In this document: piece after piece, positions 1 through 7,036 of the stretch
Layout of the letters: every line of letters starts with the position of its first letter
Numbering within the stretch: position 1 is the stretch's first letter
NCBI GenBank assembly: GCA_002319885.1
Contig: DCFT01000147.1
Coordinates: forward strand, 1 to 7,212
DNA length: 7,212 bases
Direction: 5' to 3'
DNA from: Bacteroidales bacterium UBA1797
Lineage (GTDB): Bacteria; Bacteroidota; Bacteroidia; Bacteroidales; VadinHA17
The notes under the pieces: model-generated
The model's database searches: none
Told to the model about the DNA's origin: nothing
The model's input: the letters and a program-made list of their open reading frames with translations, nothing else
Program-made: the position numbers and the translations under genes

Positions 1-80
1 TGGTGAAATTGGTAGACACGCCAGCTTGAGGGGCTGGTGCCGGTTACGGTGTGCAAGTTCGAGTCTTGTTCTGGGCACCA
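1..80 (+). tRNA. trnL(gag): tRNA-Leu (anticodon GAG), 5' end cut by the window edge
   Basis: This is a class II leucine tRNA. The window starts at tRNA position 8, so only the seven 5' acceptor-stem bases are missing. The D stem GTG/CAC is at 3-5 and 17-19. The anticodon stem CCAGC/GCTGG is at 21-25 and 33-37, and its loop 26-32 (TTGAGGG) puts the anticodon GAG at 28-30. The long variable arm pairs 39-42 with 47-50, which is typical of tRNA-Leu. The T stem is 53-57/65-69 around the loop TTCGAGT. The 3' acceptor strand is 70-76 (TCTGGGC), with discriminator A77 and a genome-encoded CCA at 78-80. GAG reads CUC/CUU codons. Nothing suggests it is defective. Confidence 0.96.
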
Positions 81-88
81 AAAAAATT

Positions 89-122
89 AACCAGATTGTA
101 ATTTACAGTCTGGTTTTTTTTT
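89..122 (+). terminator. Intrinsic terminator of the tRNA-Leu transcript
   Basis: A 12-bp stem pairs 89-100 with 104-115 (AACCAGATTGTA with TACAGTCTGGTT), with one T-G wobble and a three-base loop. It runs directly into nine T residues (114-122). It lies nine bases after the tRNA CCA end, so it should end the tRNA transcript and isolate it from the efflux cluster. An A-rich run at 80-86 on the other side is too weak to suggest strong bidirectional action. Confidence 0.85.
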
Positions 123-155
123 GGATTCTGCTCAGATGTCACAACAGCTTGAATT

Positions 156-224
156 TGTTAAACTTCTGTTAAATCTTTCGAATATAGTTGTGTTTATTCA
201 GATTTCTTTTATCTTTAACAAAGA
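156..224. promoter_or_regulatory. Possible operator: three TGTTAAA copies and an inverted repeat
   Basis: TGTTAAA occurs at 156-162 and 167-173, direct copies exactly 11 bp apart (about one helical turn). It occurs again inverted, as TTTAACA, at 214-220. The inverted copy sits inside a small inverted repeat, TCTTT-AAC-AAAGA at 212-224, and overlaps the proposed -7 element. A pair of same-face sites upstream plus one over the promoter is how a repressor or activator site is often arranged. No regulator gene is in the window and the DNA is AT-rich, so the functional reading is inference. Confidence 0.3.
188..217 (+). promoter_or_regulatory. Candidate Bacteroidota-type promoter for the efflux cluster
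   Basis: TTG at 188-190 is followed after 19 bases by TATCTTTA at 210-217. The Bacteroidota consensus is a TTTG-like -33 box and TAnnTTTG at -7, so the second element matches except for its last base. Transcription would start near 224, giving a leader of roughly 65 bases before the ATG at 289. It is the best match in the 123-288 gap, which otherwise shows only the TGTTAAA repeats. The match is short, so confidence is modest. Confidence 0.35.
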
Positions 225-288
225 AAGTCTGTTCGTTGATCATTTTGTCTGACTAATTTTCAGAACTCGTTGAATTAATTATCATTCA

Positions 289-1608
289 ATGAAGTATTTA
301 AATTTAATTACCATTGCCTGTCTTCTAATTCTTCCTGCCTGCCACAGAAAAGCATCTCCTGTATTAACTTATAATCTAAAGCACTCCGTTTACATCGAAA
401 CAATCGAATCAGTAGGAACTGTGGAAGCCGTCAACAGTAGTGTTGTTGTTACTCCCCGGGTTTGGTCAGGATTGCAAGTGTCCCATCTGGCAAAAGAAGG
501 TGCTTTTGTAAAAAAAGGAGATACGGTATGTATTCTCGATGCACCTGAACTAAAGAATACATTTGAGCAGTATAATACAGATCTGGAGAAGATTGAAGCA
601 TCAAAGGATTCGCTCGAAGCAAATCAGGCTATGCAACTCTCTATGCTGGAAGCACAGGTTGAAACTAACAAGGCTCAAATGGAAATCAGCATGCTGGATT
701 CAATACAGCTGAAATTTGCTCCTGAAATCAAACAAAAACTTCTCATTCTGGAAATGGAGAAAGTGAAAATTGAAAAAATGAAACTGGAAAAAAAACTTGC
801 CGCCCAGAAGAAAATTACCAGTTCAGAGATCTCACAGATCGGATCACGTATTGCGATGCAGAAAAATCAAATCCAGATGTTTCAGAGTCAGATAAATTCT
901 CTTTATATAATTGCCCCATCCGATGGATTTGTTATACATGCTGAAATGCCTTCATTTCAGATTAATGGAGGTTCCACTATTGGCGGGAAAATTGAAGAAG
1001 GAAGCAAGGTATATTACACTATGCCTCTATTGCAGATCCCTGATATATCCAAAATGCAGGTATCTGTAGAAGTGCCTGAGGCTGATTATAAAAGAATTAA
1101 TAACGACCAGAGGGTTGAAATTAAAATCGAGTCAGTTTCAAACCTTGAAACGACTGGAAAAGTGATCAGAAAATCACTTGCAACAAAGAACAGAGATGAA
1201 AAATCTCAAATAAAATCATATGAGGTTATTATAAGTGTAGATAGTTGTGATTCCAAAATGAAGCCTGGTTTGGGTGCATATTGCAGAATTATCATAAATG
1301 AGGTGAAAGATACACTTGTCGTTCCGTCAGCTGCAATTTTCACGAAAGACAGCATGAAGATCGTATATGTTGCTAAAGACCATAAATTTATACCGGTTCA
1401 AATAGAAACTAGCTTAACAAACAGTTCCGAGAGTATTGTGTCAAAAGGTCTGAAAGGGGATGAGATAATAGCCCTTATGGAACCTCCATACTATTTAATA
1501 TCTCATAAGGCGAATACGGAAAATTATGCAAAGATTAAATCCTCCTCAGTTAAGAGTGATACTTTAAGAAAAGATTCATTAAACAAAATTGTCTTCTTGG
1601 AAAATTAG
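289..1608 (+). CDS. Periplasmic adaptor lipoprotein of the HlyD/MacA type (first of three)
   Basis: A 439-residue membrane-fusion (adaptor) protein expected to bridge an inner-membrane transporter and a TolC channel. Residues 1-18 form a lipoprotein signal with lipobox LPAC (Cys18), so it should be lipid-anchored facing the periplasm. The first half of the lipoyl-like domain is about 38-87 (GAFVKKGDTV at 71-80). A long helical, Lys/Glu-rich hairpin runs about 88-204, and the second lipoyl half about 205-250 (IIAPSDGFVI). A beta-barrel domain follows at about 255-340 and a membrane-proximal domain at about 341-400. The last 40 residues are a Ser/Lys-rich tail. The ATG at 289 is chosen because it gives a complete signal peptide; no Shine-Dalgarno is seen. 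It begins the cluster, 28 bases before the next adaptor. The family is clear; the substrate is not. Confidence 0.9.
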   Translation: MKYLNLITIACLLILPACHRKASPVLTYNLKHSVYIETIESVGTVEAVNSSVVVTPRVWSGLQVSHLAKEGAFVKKGDTVCILDAPELKNTFEQYNTDLEKIEASKDSLEANQAMQLSMLEAQVETNKAQMEISMLDSIQLKFAPEIKQKLLILEMEKVKIEKMKLEKKLAAQKKITSSEISQIGSRIAMQKNQIQMFQSQINSLYIIAPSDGFVIHAEMPSFQINGGSTIGGKIEEGSKVYYTMPLLQIPDISKMQVSVEVPEADYKRINNDQRVEIKIESVSNLETTGKVIRKSLATKNRDEKSQIKSYEVIISVDSCDSKMKPGLGAYCRIIINEVKDTLVVPSAAIFTKDSMKIVYVAKDHKFIPVQIETSLTNSSESIVSKGLKGDEIIALMEPPYYLISHKANTENYAKIKSSSVKSDTLRKDSLNKIVFLEN

Positions 1609-1636
1609 TCAGAAATCTCTGCAAAACAGTATAGTT

Positions 1637-2863
1637 ATGAACAAAGTAATTTTTCTTCTTTTATGTATCGGACTTATTTCCTGTAAAGGGAAAAAATCAG
1701 GTCAGGAGGTCCAGACAACCCATGTTAAAAAAGGAACGTTCACTGAAGAATTGACAGAGATTGGAAATGTGAAAGCCGTTAACTCTACCAACATAAATGC
1801 ACCAAATATTTCATACAGGTATGGAGGTCTTAAAATAACCAAAATAACTGCAGATGGCAAAGAAGTTGCAAAGGGCGACACTGTCATGGAATTTGATCCT
1901 TCAGAAATAAAAAAAGCTATAATTAATGCGCAGCAGCAACTTGAAATAGCAAACGCCGAACTTGAAAAATTAAAGGCTACTCAACAATCAGAAATAGAAG
2001 ACCTTGAATCAGATCTGGAAATTTCCCGTATATCACAGGAGATTTCGAAAATCAATTTAGAGCAAGCTATCTATGACTCGGAGGTATCAAAGAAAGAGAT
2101 CAACCTTAAACTTGAAACAGCAAATATTGCTCTGGCCCATGCAAAAGAACAGATTGAGAACAAGAAAAAGATTCAGAAAGAGGAAATATATCAGAAAACA
2201 TTGAATATTAAGCAATTAAACGCCACTCTTGATGATGCCACACGGTCTGTAAACAGTCTTTTTGTGATAAGCCCAACAAGTGGAATAGCCATACTTAAAG
2301 ATAACTGGATGACAAACCAGAAATGGCAGGTGGGAGATCAACCGTGGTCGGGAACTTCATTAATAGAGCTCCCTGATATGGATGCTATGATGGCCGAGGT
2401 GAAAATCAATGAGGTGGATATAGCAAAAATTGCTCCTGGTCTTAAAGCTGAGATAAAACCTGACGCATTTTCCGATTCAACATTTAATGGCAAAGTTACG
2501 GCTGTAGCCAACCTCGCACAAAATAAGGACTCAAAATCAAAAATTAAAATATTTCCGGTGCAGATTGCTATAGATGGAAAATCAAAAAGCCTGTTGCCCG
2601 GATTAACAGTAAGCTGCAAAATAATAATACGGGAAATTCCCTCAGTACTTTATATCCCTGTGGATGCAATTTTCAAGGATCAGATGAATGATTATGTTTA
2701 TGCAAGAACAAATTCAGGCTTTAAGAGAAAACCTGTCAGAATTGGTCCGGTTAATTCTGATTTTGCCATAATTTTAGATGGGTTAAAGGAAAATGAAGAA
2801 CTTGCCCTGTCCGATCCATATCTTAACAAAGAAGAAACCAAAGCCCAGGCTAAAATCAAATAG
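1637..2863 (+). CDS. Periplasmic adaptor lipoprotein of the HlyD/MacA type (second of three)
   Basis: A 408-residue adaptor. The open frame extends upstream to an ATG at 1589 inside the previous gene, but that adds 16 polar residues before the signal peptide. The ATG at 1637 gives a clean lipoprotein signal, MNKVIFLLLCIGLISC, with lipobox LISC (Cys16). First lipoyl half about 35-87 (GKEVAKGDTVMEFDP at 74-88), coiled-coil hairpin about 88-206, second lipoyl half about 207-246 (ISPTSGIAIL), beta-barrel about 250-334, membrane-proximal domain about 335-395. It shares with the third adaptor a WxVGDxPxxG stretch (residues 230-239) just before the second lipoyl half ends; this is not present in that form in the first adaptor. 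Probably co-transcribed with its neighbours and part of the same efflux complex. Substrate unknown. Confidence 0.9.
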   Translation: MNKVIFLLLCIGLISCKGKKSGQEVQTTHVKKGTFTEELTEIGNVKAVNSTNINAPNISYRYGGLKITKITADGKEVAKGDTVMEFDPSEIKKAIINAQQQLEIANAELEKLKATQQSEIEDLESDLEISRISQEISKINLEQAIYDSEVSKKEINLKLETANIALAHAKEQIENKKKIQKEEIYQKTLNIKQLNATLDDATRSVNSLFVISPTSGIAILKDNWMTNQKWQVGDQPWSGTSLIELPDMDAMMAEVKINEVDIAKIAPGLKAEIKPDAFSDSTFNGKVTAVANLAQNKDSKSKIKIFPVQIAIDGKSKSLLPGLTVSCKIIIREIPSVLYIPVDAIFKDQMNDYVYARTNSGFKRKPVRIGPVNSDFAIILDGLKENEELALSDPYLNKEETKAQAKIK

Positions 2864-2927
2864 CCCATCTTTTCATCTAAATTTTCCTTCATTGTCAAAT
2901 GAAAATAATTTCATGATGCTCATTCAA

Positions 2928-4157
2928 ATGATAAGTAAAAACAGATTGAAGAATAGTAGAAAATCACATACCATTGTGTTAATGTTATTGATTTCCCTGT
3001 CATATTCGTGCAATAGAAGCACAAATGAGGTTTTTACAGTTATGTCAGGGAAATTCAGGCAGTCAATTAAACAAACTGGTGAACTTGAAGCTGTAAAGGC
3101 ATCTTTTATATCTATGCCTAGTATTGACTGGCAATATGGCTACCAGTTTAAAATAATCGGGTTAACTGACCATGGTAAAATCGTTCATAAAGGCGACTCT
3201 ATTATCAAACTTGATCCTACTTCCGTTTATAAGTTCATAATAGAACGGGAGGATATGCTGGAAAATGAGCTTGCAGATGCTAAAAAACAAGTTGTGCAGA
3301 GTGAAAATAATATACAGGAACTTACAGCTCAGCTCAAAACCGAACAGGCTGCATATGATCTTAAAAAGCTTGAAGTAGATAGAAGCAAATTTGATTCTGA
3401 TTTAAAAAAAAGAATCAAAGAGCTTGAGTTTCAGCAGGAGACCATAAAACTTAATAAGGTAAAACGTAATCTGGACCTCAAACCCAAGCTTGATGGTTAT
3501 GACCAGCATATTCAGAAAATCAAAGTTATACAACGCCAAAATGAGCTGAATAACGCAAAAGAAGCTCTGAAGCTGTTTCTGTTAAAGTCTCCGCTTGATG
3601 GCATATTTCAGGTTGCAGTTAACGAATGGTCCGATAACCCGCAGATGTGGAAAGTTGGTGATACTCCATATCAGGGACAGATACTTGCAAGTATTCCGGA
3701 TGTCACCAAAATGAAAGTAAAAACCTACATAAATGAGTCTGATGTAAAAAGAGTTAATAACGGAATGAAAGTTATTGTAAGACTCGATGCCCTTCCTTCT
3801 GTCCCTTTTAACGGAAGCATATCCGAAATCAGCAAAGTGTGCGTTGCTCGTGACAAAGAAAAAGTCTTCAATATAATCGTTGTAATTGATGAATCCGATC
3901 TACGGCTTAAACCAGGGATGACAGTAAATTGTGAGTATATACTGTATGAATCAGAAAAAGATATGTTTGTACCAAACAATTGCCTTTTAAAAGAAGGAGG
4001 TCATTCATATATTTTTCTTAAGAAAGGCAGATCAGTGCGAAAGGTAGAAGTTCAGCCAGGTGCTGTAAATATTGATCATACGGTTATTACCGGGGAAGTG
4101 AAACCAGGCCAGAAACTGGTGCCTTTTAGTGATGTTATAAATTCAAAAAATCTTTAG
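2928..4157 (+). CDS. Periplasmic adaptor protein of the HlyD/MacA type, probable lipoprotein (third of three)
   Basis: A 409-residue adaptor with the start chosen here. The open frame reaches back to an ATG at 2793 inside the preceding gene, but those residues are proline- and lysine-rich and unlike a signal. ATGs at 2913, 2916 and 2928 are the realistic choices; 2928 gives a basic N-region, then the hydrophobic stretch HTIVLMLLISLSYSC. Cys28 would be the lipidated residue, but SYSC is a loose lipobox because the -3 residue is Ser, so lipidation is less certain than in the other two. First lipoyl half about 45-98 (HKGDSIIKLDP at 87-97), coiled-coil hairpin about 101-217, second lipoyl half about 218-257 (LKSPLDGIFQV), with WKVGDTPYQG at 241-250. 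Beta-barrel about 262-342, membrane-proximal domain about 343-400. It ends two bases before the permease, indicating tight coupling. Confidence 0.88.
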   Translation: MISKNRLKNSRKSHTIVLMLLISLSYSCNRSTNEVFTVMSGKFRQSIKQTGELEAVKASFISMPSIDWQYGYQFKIIGLTDHGKIVHKGDSIIKLDPTSVYKFIIEREDMLENELADAKKQVVQSENNIQELTAQLKTEQAAYDLKKLEVDRSKFDSDLKKRIKELEFQQETIKLNKVKRNLDLKPKLDGYDQHIQKIKVIQRQNELNNAKEALKLFLLKSPLDGIFQVAVNEWSDNPQMWKVGDTPYQGQILASIPDVTKMKVKTYINESDVKRVNNGMKVIVRLDALPSVPFNGSISEISKVCVARDKEKVFNIIVVIDESDLRLKPGMTVNCEYILYESEKDMFVPNNCLLKEGGHSYIFLKKGRSVRKVEVQPGAVNIDHTVITGEVKPGQKLVPFSDVINSKNL

Positions 4158-4159
4158 TT

Positions 4160-5398
4160 ATGCATTATGCAGAAAATTTGAATATTGCCAAATTAGGCCT
4201 GATTGATCATAAATTCAGATCCTTCCTTACTATGCTTGGAATTATTTTTGGAACAGCATCAGTAATAGCAATGGTATCAATCGGAGAGGGAGCAAAAAAA
4301 CAAGCTATCTCGAAATATAAGGATCTGGGCATAAACAATATTATAGTGCGAGACAAGGATTTGACTGATACTGAGCTTGAAGCAGTCCGGTTGAAATTTT
4401 CACAGGGCCTGTCCATTAAGGACGCAGAGGCAATTCGTGAGATAGTTCCCGGCGTTTCAGATGTGGCTCCCCAGTCTGAAGTAAAAATGGAAGCAAAATA
4501 TGCTGATAAATCATCTAAAGCAACTGTCATTGGAATAACTCCGGCTATTTTGAAAATACTTAATTATCAAACTGATAATGGTCAGTTTTTAACTGATGAC
4601 CAATGTCAGCGCCAGCTTAAAGTCTGTATCCTGGGATCTGCAGTCGCCCGGTCGCTTTTTGGATATGATAATCCGGTTTCGCAAAGTGTAAAATTAGGTG
4701 ATCAATGGTTTGAAGTTATAGGTGTAATGCAGAATAAAGCACTCTTTACGGAAACTGTTGGTGAACTGGCAGCACGTGACCTGAACAACGATGTGTATAT
4801 TCCTCTCTCAACTTTCACACGGAGAATACCCAGGGATAATCAGTTTTCAAGTGAGGTAAAGCAGCTTACTATCAAGCTTAATAATTCAGACCGTCTCGTG
4901 CAATCTGCTGAAGTAATAAGAAGTATATTACTACGACGCCATTATAGTAACGACGATTTCAGCGTAATTGTTCCATATGAGTTATTAAAACAGGAAGAAA
5001 AAGAGAGAAGAATTTACAATCTATTATTGGCTTCTATTGCTGCAATCTCCCTTGTTGTTGGAGGTATTGGCATTATGAATATAATGCTGGCTTCCGTACT
5101 CGAACGAACGAACGAAATAGGCATTCGCCGCGCAATTGGAGGGAAAAAATCAGATATTATGAGCCAGTTCATTACGGAAGCGGTTGCTCTTAGCATCTCA
5201 GGCGGAATCATTGGAGTGATTCTAGGAATTACATTATCTCTTGGAATATCGCTTGTTACAGATGTTCATACAAGCCTCACTTTGTATTCAATAATCATTG
5301 CTTTTGGTTTTTCAGTTATCGTTGGAATTACATTCGGATACCTGCCAGCCAAGAATGCCGCTAACCTTAAACCAATAGAGTCTATCCGGCATGAGTAG
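4160..5398 (+). CDS. MacB/FtsX-type ABC transporter permease without a fused ATPase
   Basis: A 412-residue inner-membrane permease with the four-helix MacB layout. TM1 is at about 21-41 (SFLTMLGIIFGTASVIAMVS), followed by a large periplasmic domain (about 45-275, MacB_PCD type, with KVCILGSAVARSLFG at 154-168). Then come TM2 at about 286-314, TM3 about 338-366 and TM4 about 374-395. The cytoplasmic segment RTNEIGIRRAIGGKKSDI (316-333) matches the family's coupling region that contacts the ATPase, and the C-terminus PAKNAANLKPIESIRHE is typical. E. coli MacB has an N-terminal nucleotide-binding domain in the same chain; none is present here, since TM1 starts about 20 residues in. In this family ATP hydrolysis outside the membrane drives periplasmic movement that pushes substrate through adaptor and TolC. 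The start lies two bases after the third adaptor's stop. The gene ends TAG TAG. Confidence 0.93.
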   Translation: MHYAENLNIAKLGLIDHKFRSFLTMLGIIFGTASVIAMVSIGEGAKKQAISKYKDLGINNIIVRDKDLTDTELEAVRLKFSQGLSIKDAEAIREIVPGVSDVAPQSEVKMEAKYADKSSKATVIGITPAILKILNYQTDNGQFLTDDQCQRQLKVCILGSAVARSLFGYDNPVSQSVKLGDQWFEVIGVMQNKALFTETVGELAARDLNNDVYIPLSTFTRRIPRDNQFSSEVKQLTIKLNNSDRLVQSAEVIRSILLRRHYSNDDFSVIVPYELLKQEEKERRIYNLLLASIAAISLVVGGIGIMNIMLASVLERTNEIGIRRAIGGKKSDIMSQFITEAVALSISGGIIGVILGITLSLGISLVTDVHTSLTLYSIIIAFGFSVIVGITFGYLPAKNAANLKPIESIRHE

Positions 5399-5419
5399 TA
5401 GGAATTAGGAAGTAGGAAG
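5399..5419. repeat. Tandem 7-mer repeat, three copies of TAGGAA(T/G)
   Basis: Three back-to-back units, TAGGAAT at 5399-5405 and TAGGAAG at 5406-5412 and 5413-5419, start immediately after the permease stop codon. The first unit supplies a second in-frame TAG. The purine-rich repeat probably reflects replication slippage or a decayed intergenic repeat; no function is visible. Confidence 0.7.
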
Positions 5420-5425
5420 AACTAA

Positions 5426-5483
5426 CACAGAGTTACACAGACCTGACTGCCGGTAGGCAGGGAAACATACGAGATCACAGAGT
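5426..5483. repeat. Degenerate intergenic repeat with small palindrome
   Basis: CACAGAGT occurs at 5426-5433 and again at 5476-5483, with an extra TACACAG at 5434-5440. Between them lies an imperfect 20-base palindrome (5442-5461) whose core is a 5-bp stem, CTGCC/GGCAG (5447-5451 with 5456-5460), around a GGTA loop. From memory this combination resembles decayed repeats common between Bacteroidota genes. There is no T-run after the hairpin, so it is not a good intrinsic terminator. The rest of the gap before 5531 is A-rich, which suits translation initiation in this phylum; no convincing promoter was seen there. Confidence 0.5.
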
Positions 5484-5530
5484 AAAAACGATTAACGATA
5501 AACAACCAGCAACACTTAAAAAATATTCAG

Positions 5531-7036
5531 ATGCGCCTTTTACTAAATTCAATTTCAGTTTTTTTATTATCTGTTTTCATTTCGCATAATATTTTTGCAC
5601 AGCAGGTCTATAATCTTGACCTGCAATCGAGTATTGATTTAGCGAAAGAAAAAAGCAAAACCATGCTCATGTTGCAGCAAAGTCTGAAAAAAGCATCCTT
5701 CGATCTGAAGGCTGCAACAAGCAGTTTCAAAACTCATGTGACAATGGACATGATTCTTCCCCAATACACTGAAACAATAAGTCAGTTTGTGGATACGGCA
5801 GGCGTCACTTATTACCCGATACGTCAGAATACCATGAATGGATACCTGACAATCAGCCAGCCGCTACCTACTGATGGTTCATTATATATCAGGTCAGGCG
5901 CTCAGAGTTTTGTTGATTACTATGCAAAAGATCGCAGTGCACAGATTTCTTCGAGTATAGGTTTCCAGCAGCCTATAGCAGCTTTCTTTGGATATAATCA
6001 GCTGCGATTGGGGTTTAAACAGGCAAAACTTGCGTATGATCTGTCTCTGAAACAATTGAAAAGAGCTGAACTGGACCTGATTTACCAGGTAAGCCAGAGT
6101 TTTTTTACGCTTCTTTCCTTTCATGAACGTCTTAATATTGCAAGGATAAGTCTCGGCAATCAGCAGGAAGCCTATGATATTGCACAAAGCAAATATAAGG
6201 CCGGACTGATCAGGGAAGTTGATGCGTTGCAGATGGAAGTCGATTTAAGCGAAGCTATTAATAACTACGATATAGCAGGAGTGGATTATGATGCTCAGAG
6301 TTCTCAGTTCAAGGAAGATTTAGGCATAAATCTGCGTGACAGTGTAATCATAAAAAGCGATCTTGGTTATAATCAGGTGGATGTTGATGTTGAGAAGGCT
6401 GTTGCGCTGGCACTTGAAAATCGTTTGGAATTAAAAGAAAATGAGATTCAGATTGAGTTATCGCAGATGGAAATAAAAAGAAGAAAAGCTAATGGAAGAA
6501 TTAGCGGAAATATACTCTTAAACTACAACTTTATAGGTGTTGATCAGAGCAAACTGCCTATTCCTATTGAAACATCCTTCAGTAATACGTGGCAGAACCT
6601 GAATAACCGTCGTGGAAGTTTTGGAGTTGGTCTTACTCTCAGCATCCCGATTATCGATTGGGGCGAGAACAGGGCAAAGGTCCACAGTGCTCAATCAACT
6701 CTTGAAGTGAATAAAATTCAACAGGACTATGAGAAAATTGATATTGAAAGGGATATACGTACGACGGTTAATCGATTACAAAGCAGTTTAAGAAGGTTGC
6801 AATTCCTTGAAAAAAACGTAGTAGTTGCTGAAAAAAGTTTTGACATTTCACGTAAACGATATGCAAATGGCGATATTGAAAGTCAGGCAATGGCTCTGGA
6901 GAGAGACAGATTAAATAACGCCTACTTATCCCGACTCGAATCATATATAAATTATAAGCTCCTCCTGTCGGATGTGATGCGTAAGACATTTTTTGATTTT
7001 GAAAAGAATGTTTCGATGACCGATGAGTCAAAATAA
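5531..7036 (+). CDS. TolC-family outer-membrane efflux channel
   Basis: A 501-residue outer-membrane factor. Residues 1-23 are a signal peptidase I signal (FLLSVFISHNIFA, then QQ), with no lipobox cysteine. The mature protein has the two-fold TolC repeat of long helices plus strand segments. The paired helix-turn motifs are SKYKAGLIREVDALQ (220-234) and KRYANGDIESQAMAL (442-456), both following the YxxG pattern. The second strand region includes GVGLTLSIPIIDWGENRAKV (366-384), a strongly conserved type of outer-membrane-factor segment. Three such chains form the barrel and periplasmic tunnel that receives substrate from the adaptors. The gene follows the permease after 132 bases of repeat-bearing DNA, so it may be read through from the cluster or have a promoter I cannot identify. 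ATG at 5531 gives an intact signal peptide with an A-rich leader and no clear Shine-Dalgarno. Confidence 0.93.
   Translation: MRLLLNSISVFLLSVFISHNIFAQQVYNLDLQSSIDLAKEKSKTMLMLQQSLKKASFDLKAATSSFKTHVTMDMILPQYTETISQFVDTAGVTYYPIRQNTMNGYLTISQPLPTDGSLYIRSGAQSFVDYYAKDRSAQISSSIGFQQPIAAFFGYNQLRLGFKQAKLAYDLSLKQLKRAELDLIYQVSQSFFTLLSFHERLNIARISLGNQQEAYDIAQSKYKAGLIREVDALQMEVDLSEAINNYDIAGVDYDAQSSQFKEDLGINLRDSVIIKSDLGYNQVDVDVEKAVALALENRLELKENEIQIELSQMEIKRRKANGRISGNILLNYNFIGVDQSKLPIPIETSFSNTWQNLNNRRGSFGVGLTLSIPIIDWGENRAKVHSAQSTLEVNKIQQDYEKIDIERDIRTTVNRLQSSLRRLQFLEKNVVVAEKSFDISRKRYANGDIESQAMALERDRLNNAYLSRLESYINYKLLLSDVMRKTFFDFEKNVSMTDESK

Noticed and set aside
57..80. tRNA-Leu 3' end as an attachment site for an integrated element carrying the efflux genes.
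   Set aside because: No integrase gene and no second copy of the tRNA 3' end in the window; the cluster looks like ordinary chromosomal efflux genes.
136..252. Plus-strand frame of 38 codons beginning MSQQLEFVKLLLNL in the leader region.
   Set aside because: It overlaps the best promoter candidate and the TGTTAAA copies, has no ribosome site, resembles nothing I know, and this length is not rare by chance in AT-rich DNA.
4604..4630. Two cysteines close together in the permease periplasmic domain (C149 and C156), considered as a redox or metal site.
   Set aside because: A lone pair seven residues apart, with one at a position where Cys or Ala is common in this family, is not enough to claim a site.
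1702..7031. Several minus-strand frames of 61-107 codons lying inside the five main genes.
   Set aside because: Each is antisense to a well-supported gene and its translation looks like an antisense shadow, with no domain or signal of its own.
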